From positions 1 through 10,798 of the forward strand of contig CAKOMC010000048.1 in NCBI GenBank assembly GCA_934096535.1: 10,798 nucleotides of DNA, written 5' to 3'. Positions 1 through 7,124 of the stretch are shown here, piece by piece; within the stretch, counting starts at the first letter, position 1; each line of letters opens with the position of its first letter. Origin of the DNA: an uncultured Bacilli bacterium (GTDB taxonomy: Bacteria; Bacillota_I; Bacilli_A; RF39; UBA660). The translations under genes and the position numbers were made by a program. The notes under the pieces are model-generated. The model was not told the DNA's origin, ran no database searches, and saw nothing but the letters and a program-made list of their open reading frames with translations.

Positions 1-22
1 TATAAAAAGTTCAATAAAATTT

Positions 23-65
23 AACCTATAAGGGAAGTCATAAGAAAATTACCTTATAGGTTTTT
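23..65 (+). terminator. Rho-independent terminator at the left edge
   Basis: An 11-bp perfect stem pairs AACCTATAAGG (23-33) with CCTTATAGGTT (52-62) across an 18-nt loop, and the right arm runs into TTTTTATTT. It would end a plus-strand transcript entering from the left. The first 24 bases can be read as the tail of such a gene (TAA at 22-24), but more than one frame is open over so short a stretch, so no CDS is called. The minus strand has only a weaker T-rich stretch after the stem, so bidirectional use is possible but less likely. Confidence 0.75.
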
Positions 66-369
66 ATTTGGACATAATTAAAAAAATATATGTTAAAAAT
101 ACTAAACTATACGTCTATATTCAATTACTTTCTTTTTTGTAAACGACCAATCTAAAATCTTTTATTAAACTTCCTAAAAAGGGTTAAGCTCAAATATTCA
201 CTAAAAAAGATTGAATATCATAAAAGATACCAATCTTCTAATAAATGAATTATTTTGCTCATCTAATAATTTTTCTCTTAATTTTTAATTCATTCCTTAT
301 CATCTAATAAAGTTTAATAAAACAACTTTTCTTAATCTAATTATCATAATTAAATAGAATTTTAAATTT
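66..369. other. Intergenic region without a gene
   Basis: About 300 AT-rich bases between the left-edge terminator and the end of the minus-strand gene at 370. I see no ORF with a ribosome binding site on either strand. The only clear structure is the minus-strand terminator at 203-237; the remainder looks like non-coding 3' sequence. Confidence 0.6.
203..237 (-). terminator. Rho-independent terminator, minus strand
   Basis: Read on the minus strand, AAGATTGGTATC pairs with GATATTCAATCTT (one G-U pair and one bulged U) around a 6-nt loop TTTTAT. The stem is followed by a T run, seen as A203-A208 on the plus strand. It lies about 130 nt downstream of the minus-strand gene that stops at 370 and is the likely end of that transcript. 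Confidence 0.7.
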
Positions 370-801
370 TTATAAAAACTTCTTTAAATTTTCAACTGCT
401 TTCTCCTGCATCTCTACGTATTCACGTAATAGGGAAGTGATATCTTTCGGAGTATCTTTATGATTTAAAAGCCTTCTACCTTCAATAATTCCCATATTTG
501 TACCTTGTAAAATTAACTCAGCAATTTTTGAAGAACTTTCATCTACCAATAATCTAATTTCTATTCCATACCATGTCATTACTTTATTCATTGTACTTGT
601 TTCATGCGGAGAAGCATCGCTATAATCAGGATAAATTTTTTTGATTTTTTTATAAACACTATCATAATCTTGATATTGCTTGGTTAATTCTTCCTTTAAA
701 GCTTTATCATTAACTTTTTCTAATGTAAAAGCAATTGCATCTTTTCCCATACAAGCACCTTTACATAATTCATCTAAAACATTCTTTTCATTTTGATTCA
801 T
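370..801 (-). CDS. Uncharacterised small helical protein, 143 aa
   Basis: I cannot name a function. The protein is complete and looks soluble: no signal peptide and no membrane segment. It is rich in Lys and Glu, with long stretches of helical heptad character (about residues 3-50 and 70-143) split by a Pro/Ser-rich turn near residues 57-66, consistent with a helical bundle. The general look resembles short, unannotated clostridial proteins with a KGA-x-MG-x-DAI start, which are sometimes loosely compared to ferritin-like bundles. No di-iron E-x-x-H pair is visible, so metal binding is not claimed. The ATG at 801 follows a strong GGAGG (811-815 on the plus strand) with 9-nt spacing, which fixes the start. 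The gene lies on the same strand as the gerA operon but about 280 nt beyond it, so a separate promoter is likely. A sporulation link is suggested only by proximity. Confidence 0.8.
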   Translation of the reverse strand: MNQNEKNVLDELCKGACMGKDAIAFTLEKVNDKALKEELTKQYQDYDSVYKKIKKIYPDYSDASPHETSTMNKVMTWYGIEIRLLVDESSSKIAELILQGTNMGIIEGRRLLNHKDTPKDITSLLREYVEMQEKAVENLKKFL

Positions 802-1081
802 TAAACATCGCCTCCATCCTTATTATTTTCATAATATCTTAAAATATACATCTCATAAATTCTTATCATCTACCAATCCTTGATATTTTATCTTTTTATG
901 TTGCTGTTTTCCTTGAAACAATCTTTTTCTTATCGTAATTGTTCAACTTAGTACGCGAAAAATTTTAGAACTACTTTTTATTCTGTTTATCTTAACTTAT
1001 AGTTTTGCATATTATACTTTTAAACCACCGCCAATTCCTTTATTTGCAGACCAACTAACTAACACTTATGGTCTAAAATAA
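802..1081. other. Intergenic region between gerAB and the 143-aa gene
   Basis: 280 bases between two minus-strand genes. On the minus strand there is a TATAAT-like box (plus 1011-1016 read in reverse) without a good -35. A 6-bp hairpin, AGACCA (1048-1053) with TGGTCT (1069-1074), starts 8 nt after the gerAB stop but has no T run, so it is not a standard terminator. The promoter of the 143-aa gene must lie here, but I cannot place it. Confidence 0.4.
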
Positions 1082-2035
1082 TTACCTTTTTCTTCCTTTC
1101 CAAATCAAACTAAGTAAAATAGTTCCAAAAAAGATATAGTATGAATAAGCTTTAACATATAAAATATAAATATAATTTCTATTTAAAAAATTATTTACCA
1201 AGATAAAAATACCTATTAAAATTAGTACAAAACTTGTTTTATTTACGTCATCTTTCAATACTTTACTACAAAATAAACTACCAATAATAATATTAATTAT
1301 CCATTCCATAATTAATATATTTTCGACATTACTTATATAATCTAAAATATTAATCTTTTTAAGAATTAAATATTCTGGAAAACGGAGAATACTAGCAAAA
1401 TCACCACCATATATTCCTAAAATAACAAAAATAACAAAAAAAATACTTAAACATCCTAAAATATAACCAATACTAACATCTTTAAATTTTAAATTATCTT
1501 TGTATTTCAGTAACATTAAATTAGGGGTTAAACTAGCTCCTGTAAAGACAATTATGCCTTTTATAAAACTAGTAAAACTGGTTTTAAAAAAAGGTAATAA
1601 GTTATTTAAATTAATCAAAGAAGGTAATGAAATTAACATAAAGAAGTATACAATAAAAGAAAAAACAATAAAAATTTCACTACATCTACCAATTACTTTC
1701 ATCTCTTTTTTAATTCCAAATAAAGAAACTATTACTAGAATAATTAAAATTAAAAAGGGTGGAGTATTATAAAGTAAATAAGTACTAGTTAAAATAGTAT
1801 CACCGAGCCATACAATACTAAGCGTAAAAATAGCAATAATAATTTCCCATAATTTATTAATACTGCCCTTTTTATAAAATAAATATAATAAAAAATAACC
1901 AAGTAACATTCCTAGAAAACTATTTAACACTAACGTATTATTACTAATTCCAATTAATAAACTTATTCCTCCTCCTAAGAATAAAACTCTTGTTAGAAGA
2001 AAACTAAGTATTATATACTGTTTCTTATTGATCAT
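1082..2035 (-). CDS. gerAB: Spore germination receptor permease subunit (GerAB family)
   Basis: B subunit of a Ger-type germinant receptor in the spore inner membrane, related to amino acid/polyamine transporters of the APC superfamily. It is thought to bind or sense the nutrient that triggers germination. The 317-aa protein is almost entirely hydrophobic, with about ten predicted membrane helices. Family hallmarks are TPP (91-93) followed by a helix and a charged KKEMKVIGR stretch, and NLLPFF (145-150). It is shorter than the usual roughly 360 aa, but both ends read naturally and no break is visible. The ATG overlaps the end of gerAC by 11 nt and has GAGGTG just upstream, so translation is probably coupled. 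It is the last gene of the operon. The ligand cannot be read from sequence. Confidence 0.9.
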   Translation of the reverse strand: MINKKQYIILSFLLTRVLFLGGGISLLIGISNNTLVLNSFLGMLLGYFLLYLFYKKGSINKLWEIIIAIFTLSIVWLGDTILTSTYLLYNTPPFLILIILVIVSLFGIKKEMKVIGRCSEIFIVFSFIVYFFMLISLPSLINLNNLLPFFKTSFTSFIKGIIVFTGASLTPNLMLLKYKDNLKFKDVSIGYILGCLSIFFVIFVILGIYGGDFASILRFPEYLILKKINILDYISNVENILIMEWIINIIIGSLFCSKVLKDDVNKTSFVLILIGIFILVNNFLNRNYIYILYVKAYSYYIFFGTILLSLIWKGRKR

Positions 2036-3041
2036 GAATCACCTCATATATAGCTCCGTTTTTACTGACTTTAATGTTTGTATTTATTTCATAGTTAACG
2101 TTATTTATATTTTTTTGATACTTTTTATAATAAAGGTTTTTAAAGCCTAAAACATCAGCTTCATCATTTCTTGTAACTTCAATAAATTCTTTGATTTCCT
2201 CATATATTGCTTTATTTATTTCTTTTTCTAATTCTTCATAACTTTCTTGTTTTTTTAAATCAATATCTTCGTTTATTTTCTTTACTTTGCCTAAACCTCT
2301 AACATTGATTATAATTTTATCTTTTTCAACTTTAAAAGTAATTTTTTTATCATATATACTTAAGATATTGTCATTATTTTCAAATTCAATATTTTTACTT
2401 TTTAACATTAGAAAGTTAAAAATACGATTATTATATTGGCCCATCATTTTATCTTTTTTAAAATAGCCGATATTTTCTAAGTCAACATTTTTGCCACTTA
2501 TTTTGACATAGGGTAGGGCAATGTCAACTTTATCATTATATAGATTACTAGCAATGATATCAATATTATCTAAGGTATCAGCATCCATATTCGATTTTAT
2601 TGTATCAACGATAATATTACTTATTGCATCGCCATTATTACTTGATTTTAAAATTTTCTTTGGTTCTTTAGCTACAATAGTAAAAAATGATGTACTAAGA
2701 CTAATTTCTCTAACTAAATAATCAACGACATCACTAATTCCTTTTTCGGCTAAATCTTCGCCAATAATAAGTAATTTAACATGTTTTAAATAAACACTTT
2801 TACCGGCATTATTAATTGCTTTATTAATTGCTTTAGCAAACATCTTATCTTGTGCTTTAACGATACTTGTAGTTGCACTTTCACTTTTTTTATTTTTGAT
2901 TGTTTCAAAATAAACGACATATTCATCATCAATATAGTCAACACCAATACTATTAATAATATTAATATCATTTAATTCTCGATAATCAAAGCATCCCGTT
3001 ACCATAAATAAACAAAATAAAATAAGTATTATTTTTTTCAT
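2025..3041 (-). CDS. gerAC: Spore germination receptor lipoprotein subunit (GerAC/Ger(x)C family)
   Basis: C subunit of the germinant receptor, a lipoprotein on the outer face of the spore inner membrane. The 338-aa protein begins with a lipoprotein signal: lysines, a hydrophobic run, then the lipobox VTGC with Cys17 as the lipidated residue. The mature N terminus FDYRELNDINIINSIGVDY is the conserved opening of Ger(x)C proteins (usually W/F-D-x-R-E-L ... GID). Length is close to the family norm, slightly short. The ATG overlaps the gerAA stop as ATGA, with AAGGTG upstream at good spacing, and its end overlaps gerAB by 11 nt. Placement between the A and B genes differs from the textbook Bacillus subtilis gerA order (A-B-C). 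The role is by family; assembly with its neighbours is inferred from the operon. Confidence 0.92.
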   Translation of the reverse strand: MKKIILILFCLFMVTGCFDYRELNDINIINSIGVDYIDDEYVVYFETIKNKKSESATTSIVKAQDKMFAKAINKAINNAGKSVYLKHVKLLIIGEDLAEKGISDVVDYLVREISLSTSFFTIVAKEPKKILKSSNNGDAISNIIVDTIKSNMDADTLDNIDIIASNLYNDKVDIALPYVKISGKNVDLENIGYFKKDKMMGQYNNRIFNFLMLKSKNIEFENNDNILSIYDKKITFKVEKDKIIINVRGLGKVKKINEDIDLKKQESYEELEKEINKAIYEEIKEFIEVTRNDEADVLGFKNLYYKKYQKNINNVNYEINTNIKVSKNGAIYEVIHDQ

Positions 3042-4411
3042 CTTTTCACCTTATATTCATTATTAGATAATAATTTACTTCGTTTCATATCTTTACTTTT
3101 TCTTAATACTGTTTTAAATAAGTATGTTTTATCAAATGGCGTTAGGGGATACAAATATGGTTCTTTAAAACTTTCCATACTAGCTATTTGCAAGACAATG
3201 ATAAATAAACAACAAAGCATGCCATAAAGACCAAAAAAGCAAGCACTTATTAATAAAGCTAAGCGATAATAACGTAAGCCGTTAATTAAATCACCATTCG
3301 TAAAAACTAAAGCTGAGATGAATGTTAAACCAATGACAATAATCATAATCGGACTAGCTATATTAGCATTAACGGCTGCTTCACCTAGAATCAATGCTCC
3401 TAATATTGAAATTGAACTTCCATAACTAGAAGGAAATCTAATATCACTTTCACGTAAGATAGAACAAACAAAAATCATAAAAATAGCTTCAAAAGCTGAG
3501 GGAAAGGGCACACCATTCCTTGCAGACTGAAAAGATAGTAATAAATTTAATGGGATAGCTTCTTGATTATAATTAATAATTGAAATATATAAAGCCGGCA
3601 ACAAAATGGTAATAAATAAGCAAGAAAATCTTAACACTTTTAAAAAATTTATATTAATAGGTTTAACATACAAATCTCCTTGAGGATTTATAAAATCTAC
3701 AAAAAAAGCCGGCATTATTAAAGCATAAGGTGAATTATCCGCTATTAAAACAATCTTTCCTTCTAAAAGAGCACTACTAACTTTATCCGGTCGCTCTGTT
3801 TTTAAAATTGTTGGCAATGTATCTTTTTGGTCCCCAATTAATGTATGTAATGACTCAATATCAACCAAACCATCTATATCTAAAGCTTCTAGCTTCTTTT
3901 GAATAAATTCGACATGCTTTTTCTTGGCAATTCCTTTTATATATAGTAAAGATAACTTCGTTTTACTTTCACGCCCAATAAAAAAATCTTCATTAATCAA
4001 TTTTTCACTTTTTATTCGTCTTTTTATAAGTCCTAAATTCATTACAATATTTTCGTTAAATGAATCTTTAGGACCATTTACTGAGGGTTCAGAATCGGGT
4101 AGTGATACAGCCCGATATAGTTCAGCTTTAACTTCACAAACTAACATTTCTTTATCATTATAAACTAAAGCATAACCATTTAATAAATAAAAACTTATTT
4201 GTTTTCGTTCCGTTAAAATAACAATACTAGGTCCACTTACCACATCACGTAAATAAATATATTTTTGATTTAAAGCAATATTTTTTAAAATGTACTCATT
4301 TATCTTATCACTACTACAAAGACTTTCTAAGTAAACTGCTTTAACATCGGCATTACTTTTATATTTTAAATCACTACTATTATTAAATTCTTTTTTTAGA
4401 TACTCATACAT
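3038..4411 (-). CDS. gerAA: Spore germination receptor A subunit (GerAA family)
   Basis: A subunit of the Ger nutrient receptor; oligomers of GerAA form the core complex in the spore inner membrane. In the 457-aa version there is a soluble N-terminal region to about residue 255, then a membrane region (helices near 257-279, 303-319, 335-371, 382-411) and a short cytoplasmic tail. Family motifs are clear: VNGPKDSFNE (about 111-120), TERPDKVSSALLEGK (205-219), SDIRFPSSYG (322-331), LGEAA (342-346) and PYLYPLTPFD near the C terminus. The open frame extends to a TTG at 4438 and another ATG at 4423. I chose the ATG at 4411 because GGTGAT precedes it at correct spacing, like the AAGGTG sites of neighbouring genes, while the upstream candidates lack one. 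It is first in the operon and diverges from the methyltransferase gene. No sigma-G promoter could be picked out with confidence. Confidence 0.92.
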   Translation of the reverse strand: MYEYLKKEFNNSSDLKYKSNADVKAVYLESLCSSDKINEYILKNIALNQKYIYLRDVVSGPSIVILTERKQISFYLLNGYALVYNDKEMLVCEVKAELYRAVSLPDSEPSVNGPKDSFNENIVMNLGLIKRRIKSEKLINEDFFIGRESKTKLSLLYIKGIAKKKHVEFIQKKLEALDIDGLVDIESLHTLIGDQKDTLPTILKTERPDKVSSALLEGKIVLIADNSPYALIMPAFFVDFINPQGDLYVKPININFLKVLRFSCLFITILLPALYISIINYNQEAIPLNLLLSFQSARNGVPFPSAFEAIFMIFVCSILRESDIRFPSSYGSSISILGALILGEAAVNANIASPIMIIVIGLTFISALVFTNGDLINGLRYYRLALLISACFFGLYGMLCCLFIIVLQIASMESFKEPYLYPLTPFDKTYLFKTVLRKSKDMKRSKLLSNNEYKVKR

Positions 4412-4495
4412 AGCTATCACCATTTTTATTATTACCAATAATTACTAAAATATTATTTTCTATAAAATAAATAAGAAAAAATATCATAAATAGTT

Positions 4496-4511
4496 TATAA
4501 TAAGATTGAGG
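4496..4511 (+). promoter_or_regulatory. TATAAT box and ribosome binding site before the methyltransferase gene
   Basis: A perfect TATAAT lies at 4496-4501 and a GAGG ribosome binding site at 4508-4511, 8 nt before the ATG. If the box is used, transcription would start almost on the ribosome binding site, which is tight. It may therefore be a chance AT-rich match, with the true promoter slightly upstream. The 108-bp region between the two start codons must also carry the divergent gerA promoter. Confidence 0.3.
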
Positions 4512-4519
4512 TTTTTTAT

Positions 4520-5734
4520 ATGAATGACATTAAAATAGAAAAATTAGATAACCAAGGTCGTGGTATTTGTTATATAGATTCTAAAATTACTTTTGTAAAA
4601 AATGCTTTGCCTGGGGAAATTGTTAACTTAAGAATAATTAAAGAAACAAAAAAATATAATGAAGCAGTTGTTACTAAGTATTTAACAACAAGTTCTAAGC
4701 GTATTCAATCACTATGTCCCTATGCCGATAAATGTGGTGGTTGTCCTCTTCTTACTATGAATTATGAAGATACGTTATTTTATAAAAAAGAAAAATTAGA
4801 AGATATTTTTTATAAGTATACTCATCTTACGATGGACATACCTATTATTCCTAATCCTAATCCCTTACATTATCGTAATAAAATAACTTTAAAAGCTATT
4901 AATGGTTCTTATGGTTATTATGAATCTTCTTCTCATGATTTTATAGAAATTACAACTTGCTACTTAGCATCTCCGGAAATAAATGACCTTATTAAAGATT
5001 TTAAGTATTTAAATTTACATAATGGCGAAGTAACGATTCGTTCTAACTACCATCAAGAATTATTGATTTGGTTAAAAACAACTGAGAATCCTAAGATTGA
5101 CATTAATTCACTAAAAAATAATCATAAAATAGTTGGTATCATTTTAAATAATGAAACAATATATGGTGAAAATAAATTTGTTGAAATAATTAATAATTAT
5201 TTTTATACCGTCTCTTATGATTCCTTTTTTCAAGTAAACCGTTATGTTTGTTCTCTTATCTTTGATGAATTAAAAAAGTATGTTAATAAAAACGAAGTTA
5301 TTTTAGACTTATATTGTGGTGTCGGTACCTTAGGTATCAGTGTTTCAAAAAATGCTCGTAAAATTTATGGTATTGAAATTGTTAAAAATGCTATTTTAAA
5401 TGCTATTTCCAATGCTCAAATTAATAAAGTAGCTAATGCTTATTACATGCTTGGCAATACTTCTAAAGTATTACCTCAAATTAAAGATCAAATTGATACT
5501 ATAATTGTTGATCCCCCCCGTTCGGGTTTAGATAAAACTTCTTTGAATAATATAATCGCTTTTAAACCAACTAAGATTATTTATATTTCTTGTGATCCTA
5601 TTACTTTAGCTCGTGATTTAAAAGAACTTTTAAATTTTTATGAAATAAAGACTTTAAAAGGCTTTGACATGTTTTCATATACTTACCACGTCGAGTGCGT
5701 GACTGTGCTATGTCGTAAAAGCCTTATAAAATAA
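4520..5734 (+). CDS. rlmCD: 23S rRNA (uracil-5)-methyltransferase, RlmCD/RlmD (TrmA superfamily)
   Basis: Transfers a methyl group from S-adenosylmethionine to C5 of specific uridines in 23S rRNA; the B. subtilis relative RlmCD does this at two sites. The 404-aa protein has all expected parts. An N-terminal TRAM RNA-binding domain spans about 1-55. The iron-sulfur cysteines are Cys66, Cys72, Cys75 and Cys147. FFQVN lies at 237-241. The SAM-binding loop is DLYCGVGTLGI (263-273), followed by VDPPRSGLD (330-338). The catalytic Cys358 lies in YISCDPITLARDL, and Glu392 in VECV is the expected proton-abstracting base. Length is typical, though the TRAM part is compact. The start has GAGG 8 nt upstream. 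The gene stands alone, divergent from gerA. Nine of ten Arg codons are CGT, unlike the block on the right. Family is certain; the exact target uridines, or a tRNA substrate, cannot be decided from sequence. Confidence 0.93.
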   Translation: MNDIKIEKLDNQGRGICYIDSKITFVKNALPGEIVNLRIIKETKKYNEAVVTKYLTTSSKRIQSLCPYADKCGGCPLLTMNYEDTLFYKKEKLEDIFYKYTHLTMDIPIIPNPNPLHYRNKITLKAINGSYGYYESSSHDFIEITTCYLASPEINDLIKDFKYLNLHNGEVTIRSNYHQELLIWLKTTENPKIDINSLKNNHKIVGIILNNETIYGENKFVEIINNYFYTVSYDSFFQVNRYVCSLIFDELKKYVNKNEVILDLYCGVGTLGISVSKNARKIYGIEIVKNAILNAISNAQINKVANAYYMLGNTSKVLPQIKDQIDTIIVDPPRSGLDKTSLNNIIAFKPTKIIYISCDPITLARDLKELLNFYEIKTLKGFDMFSYTYHVECVTVLCRKSLIK

Positions 5735-5741
5735 GGACTTT
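5718..5741 (+). terminator. Hairpin over the methyltransferase stop codon
   Basis: AAAG-CCTTAT (5718-5727) pairs with ATAAGG-a-CTTT (5731-5741), with one bulged A and a 3-nt loop; the TAA stop lies inside the stem. The following sequence is T-poor at first (GTAAAATTTT), so termination here may be weak. The efficient stop is probably the terminator at 5852-5879. Confidence 0.35.
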
Positions 5742-5807
5742 GTAAAATTTTAAATCTTAAAAATTTCATTTTTTTTGATAATAAATTAAAAAAATTATAA
5801 AAAAATA

Positions 5808-5879
5808 TACATAACCTAGTTTGCGTATGGTATGTTTGCACATACTACCTTAAAGATGTCTTAATGGCATCTTTTTTTT
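5808..5879 (+). ncRNA. Possible short structured RNA ending in a terminator
   Basis: After a TTGATA (5775-5780) and a TATAAA (5796-5801), spaced a short 15 nt, comes a hairpin GTATGT (5830-5835) with ACATAC (5840-5845) and then the strong terminator hairpin. The product would be about 70 nt. CCTAGT (5815-5820) is also complementary to ACTAGG (5886-5891), enclosing both hairpins, although the second arm lies past the terminator. It could equally be just the end of the methyltransferase transcript. It matches no riboswitch class I recognise, and no gene follows closely. Confidence 0.25.
5852..5879 (+). terminator. Rho-independent terminator
   Basis: AAAGATGTC (5852-5860) pairs with GGCATCTTT (5866-5874), with one wobble pair, around the 5-nt loop TTAAT. 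A run of eight T (5872-5879) overlaps the end of the stem. It lies about 120 nt after the methyltransferase stop and is a textbook intrinsic terminator for the plus strand. Confidence 0.8.
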
Positions 5880-6126
5880 ATGTGGACTAGGAGTAACGAA
5901 TAAATTACTTATAAATTTAAAAATATCATAACGAACGAAATGAAAATTGTATTTTATTCATTTTTATATTCCCACAAAAATTGGATACATATCCATTATA
6001 AGGGTTACTAAAAAGATGAGTTGCGTTGATGAAAGAAGGTAAGATTATAGCAATTTCTAATTAAAATATTTTTTTAAAAATTTATGAAAGAAATATTATA
6101 TTCTTCAGAAGACAACTAGTAATATT

Positions 6127-6151
6127 GGTAAATCTTTTTAAAAAGTTTACC
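6127..6151. promoter_or_regulatory. 25-bp palindrome
   Basis: GGTAAA (6127-6132), one extra T, CTTTTT (6134-6139), AAAAAG (6140-6145), TTTACC (6146-6151): perfect two-fold symmetry apart from a single inserted base. It lies about 30 nt upstream of the tiny ORF at 6179. It could be an operator or a cruciform-forming sequence. The central T5/A5 run is followed by TTTACC rather than a T tract, so it is not a typical terminator. Confidence 0.35.
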
Positions 6152-6178
6152 GCAGTTTGCTTAGAAGGAACAATTATT

Positions 6179-6238
6179 ATGTTATCTTGTCTTATATTTA
6201 GTTTGTTTGCCGTAATATTTTCAAGTATAAACGGGTAA
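6179..6238 (+). CDS. Possible 19-residue hydrophobic peptide
   Basis: A short ORF with ATG at 6179 is preceded by AGAAGGA (6162-6168 region) at acceptable spacing. The peptide MLSCLIFSLFAVIFSSING would be one membrane-spanning segment. Such short hydrophobic peptides occur as small membrane proteins or type I toxins, but I do not recognise this one and no antisense RNA is evident. In AT-rich DNA an ORF this small can arise by chance, so this is only a candidate. Confidence 0.2.
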   Translation: MLSCLIFSLFAVIFSSING

Positions 6239-6317
6239 CTCTGGTCAGAAAATACATAGAAAAATCAATATTTAATATGATAGTTTAATTGAAACTATAA
6301 AAATTTTAGATAGGATA

Positions 6318-6347
6318 TTAAGAAAAATAATGTGATTATGATATAAT
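6318..6347 (+). promoter_or_regulatory. Extended -10 promoter for the GyrI-like gene
   Basis: TGATATAAT (TG at 6339-6340, TATAAT at 6342-6347) is a full extended -10 element, and TTAAGA at 6318-6323 is a fair -35 at 18-bp spacing. Transcription would begin near 6354, run through the half-repeat at 6371 and reach the gene at 6422. It lies outside the repeats, so it could drive both this gene and the following one up to the terminator at 7914-7946. Confidence 0.55.
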
Positions 6348-6370
6348 ATTTTATAAAAGTTATTAAATAT

Positions 6371-6400
6371 GACATTAGATTAGATAAATAGTAATTTGTC
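6371..6400 (+). repeat. Repeat A, half-copy upstream of the first unit
   Basis: Its last 19 nt (6380-6398) are identical to the 3' half of the full repeat at 7066. It begins with GACAT and ends with TTTGTC, giving GACA/TGTC inverted ends. The same general design is seen in the half-copy at 7947. The ribosome binding site of the GyrI-like gene follows 10 nt later. Confidence 0.75.
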
Positions 6401-6421
6401 GAAAAGAGTGGAGATGTAAAT

Positions 6422-7060
6422 ATGGCTTTTGATTACAAAAAAGAATATAAGGAATTTTATATGCCAAAGAATAAACCTAGTATTATAGAAATTCCTAAAA
6501 TGAATTATTTAGCAGTAAGAGGTACAGGAAATCCTAATGAAGAAAATGGAGATTATAAAAATACAATAGGTTTATTATATGGCATTGCTTATACAATAAA
6601 AATGAGTTATAAGGGTACACATAAAATAGATGGTTTCTTTGAATATGTTGTTCCACCACTTGAGGGTTTTTGGTGGCAAGATGGAATGAATGGAACAATT
6701 GATTATAATAATAAGGGTGCAATGCATTTTATATCTATTATTAGATTACCAGACTTTGTAACAAAAGCAGACTTTGACTGGGCTATTGAAGAAGCAACTA
6801 AAAAGAAAAAACAAGATTTTTCAAGAGTCGAATTTTTAACCTATGATGAAGGAATATGTGTTCAATGTATGCACATTGGTAGTTATGATGACGAGCCAAT
6901 AACAGTTGAGTTAATGCATAATTTTGCAAAAGAAAATGGATATGAATTAGATATAACGAATACAAGATTACATCACGAAATATATTTAAGCGACCCAAGA
7001 AAATGTGATGTAAGTAAATTAAAGACAGTTATAAGACACCCTATTAAAAAAATAAAGTAA
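6422..7060 (+). CDS. GyrI-like small-molecule-binding domain protein
   Basis: A stand-alone GyrI-like protein of 212 aa, the size of the COG4832 group. The fold (two SHS2 repeats, as in GyrI/SbmC and in the effector domains of BmrR/Rob-type regulators) binds small hydrophobic or cationic molecules; some members hydrolyse or sequester toxic compounds. Visible family features are KPSIIEIPKMNYLAVRGTGNP near 18-38, an internal KMSYKG strand, PPLEGFWW (76-83), an EFLTYDEG-x-C turn region, and the near-C-terminal RLHHEIYLSDPRK motif. No DNA-binding domain is attached, so it is not itself a regulator. The start is supported by GGAG (6410-6413), 8 nt upstream. It is flanked by repeats A and B and all six Arg codons are AGA, suggesting acquisition as part of the accessory block. 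The ligand is unknown. Confidence 0.85.
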   Translation: MAFDYKKEYKEFYMPKNKPSIIEIPKMNYLAVRGTGNPNEENGDYKNTIGLLYGIAYTIKMSYKGTHKIDGFFEYVVPPLEGFWWQDGMNGTIDYNNKGAMHFISIIRLPDFVTKADFDWAIEEATKKKKQDFSRVEFLTYDEGICVQCMHIGSYDDEPITVELMHNFAKENGYELDITNTRLHHEIYLSDPRKCDVSKLKTVIRHPIKKIK

Positions 7061-7065
7061 AGTAT

Positions 7066-7105
7066 AAATTACAATTTAGTAATTAGTTAGATAAATAGTA
7101 ATTTG
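7066..7105 (+). repeat. Repeat B, full 40-nt copy
   Basis: It begins 5 nt after the stop of the GyrI-like gene. Its ends AAATTAC and GTAATTT are inverted, followed inward by an A-A mismatch and a 4-bp AT stem, so a single strand can fold into a hairpin with a 15-nt loop. It differs from the copy at 7872 at two positions and from that at 10641 at two positions. The next gene's GGAGG lies only 8 nt further on. Confidence 0.9.
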
Positions 7106-7124
7106 TTGAAATGGAGGATTGAAT

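Larger units (their letters stand above)
5735..6421. other. 687-bp intergenic region, no convincing gene
   Basis: This separates the methyltransferase gene from the repeat-bounded accessory block. It holds a terminator (5852-5879) with a possible short RNA in front of it, a 14-bp inverted repeat TGGATA-CA-TATCCA (5982-5995), a 25-bp palindrome (6127-6151), one tiny ORF with a ribosome binding site (6179-6238), and the promoter of the GyrI-like gene (6318-6347). Several start codons with ORFs of 10-25 codons occur, none recognisable. This would fit decayed sequence at a junction, but no identifiable remnant supports it. Confidence 0.6.

Noticed and set aside
1012..1065. GTG-started 17-residue Gly-rich peptide on the minus strand after gerAB
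   Set aside because: The peptide looks less random than its surroundings, but it has no ribosome binding site, is very short, and a stop codon directly precedes it; not enough for a gene or remnant call.
1500..1772. Plus-strand ORF opposite gerAB
   Set aside because: It lies fully antisense to a well-supported gene, has no ribosome binding site and a composition expected of a mirrored membrane protein.
2521..2971. Short ORFs on both strands within gerAC
   Set aside because: Out-of-frame shadows of a gene with a clear lipobox and family motifs.
4412..4519. Sigma-G promoter for the gerA operon
   Set aside because: Expected biologically, but no convincing -35/-10 pair could be found by eye in this AT-rich stretch.
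6030..6065. Eleven-codon ORF starting MKEGKIIAIS, reminiscent of MOSC-domain protein starts
   Set aside because: Ten residues cannot establish homology, and no further MOSC-like sequence follows in any frame.
6534..6998. Minus-strand ORFs opposite the GyrI-like gene
   Set aside because: Antisense shadows; the plus-strand gene matches a known family over its whole length.
7066..7105. Repeats as classical integron attC sites
   Set aside because: GTTAGAT fits GTTRRRY in one copy, but the other copies have GTTAGAA or GTTGGAA and there is no matching RYYYAAC at the other end, so the classical label is not supported.
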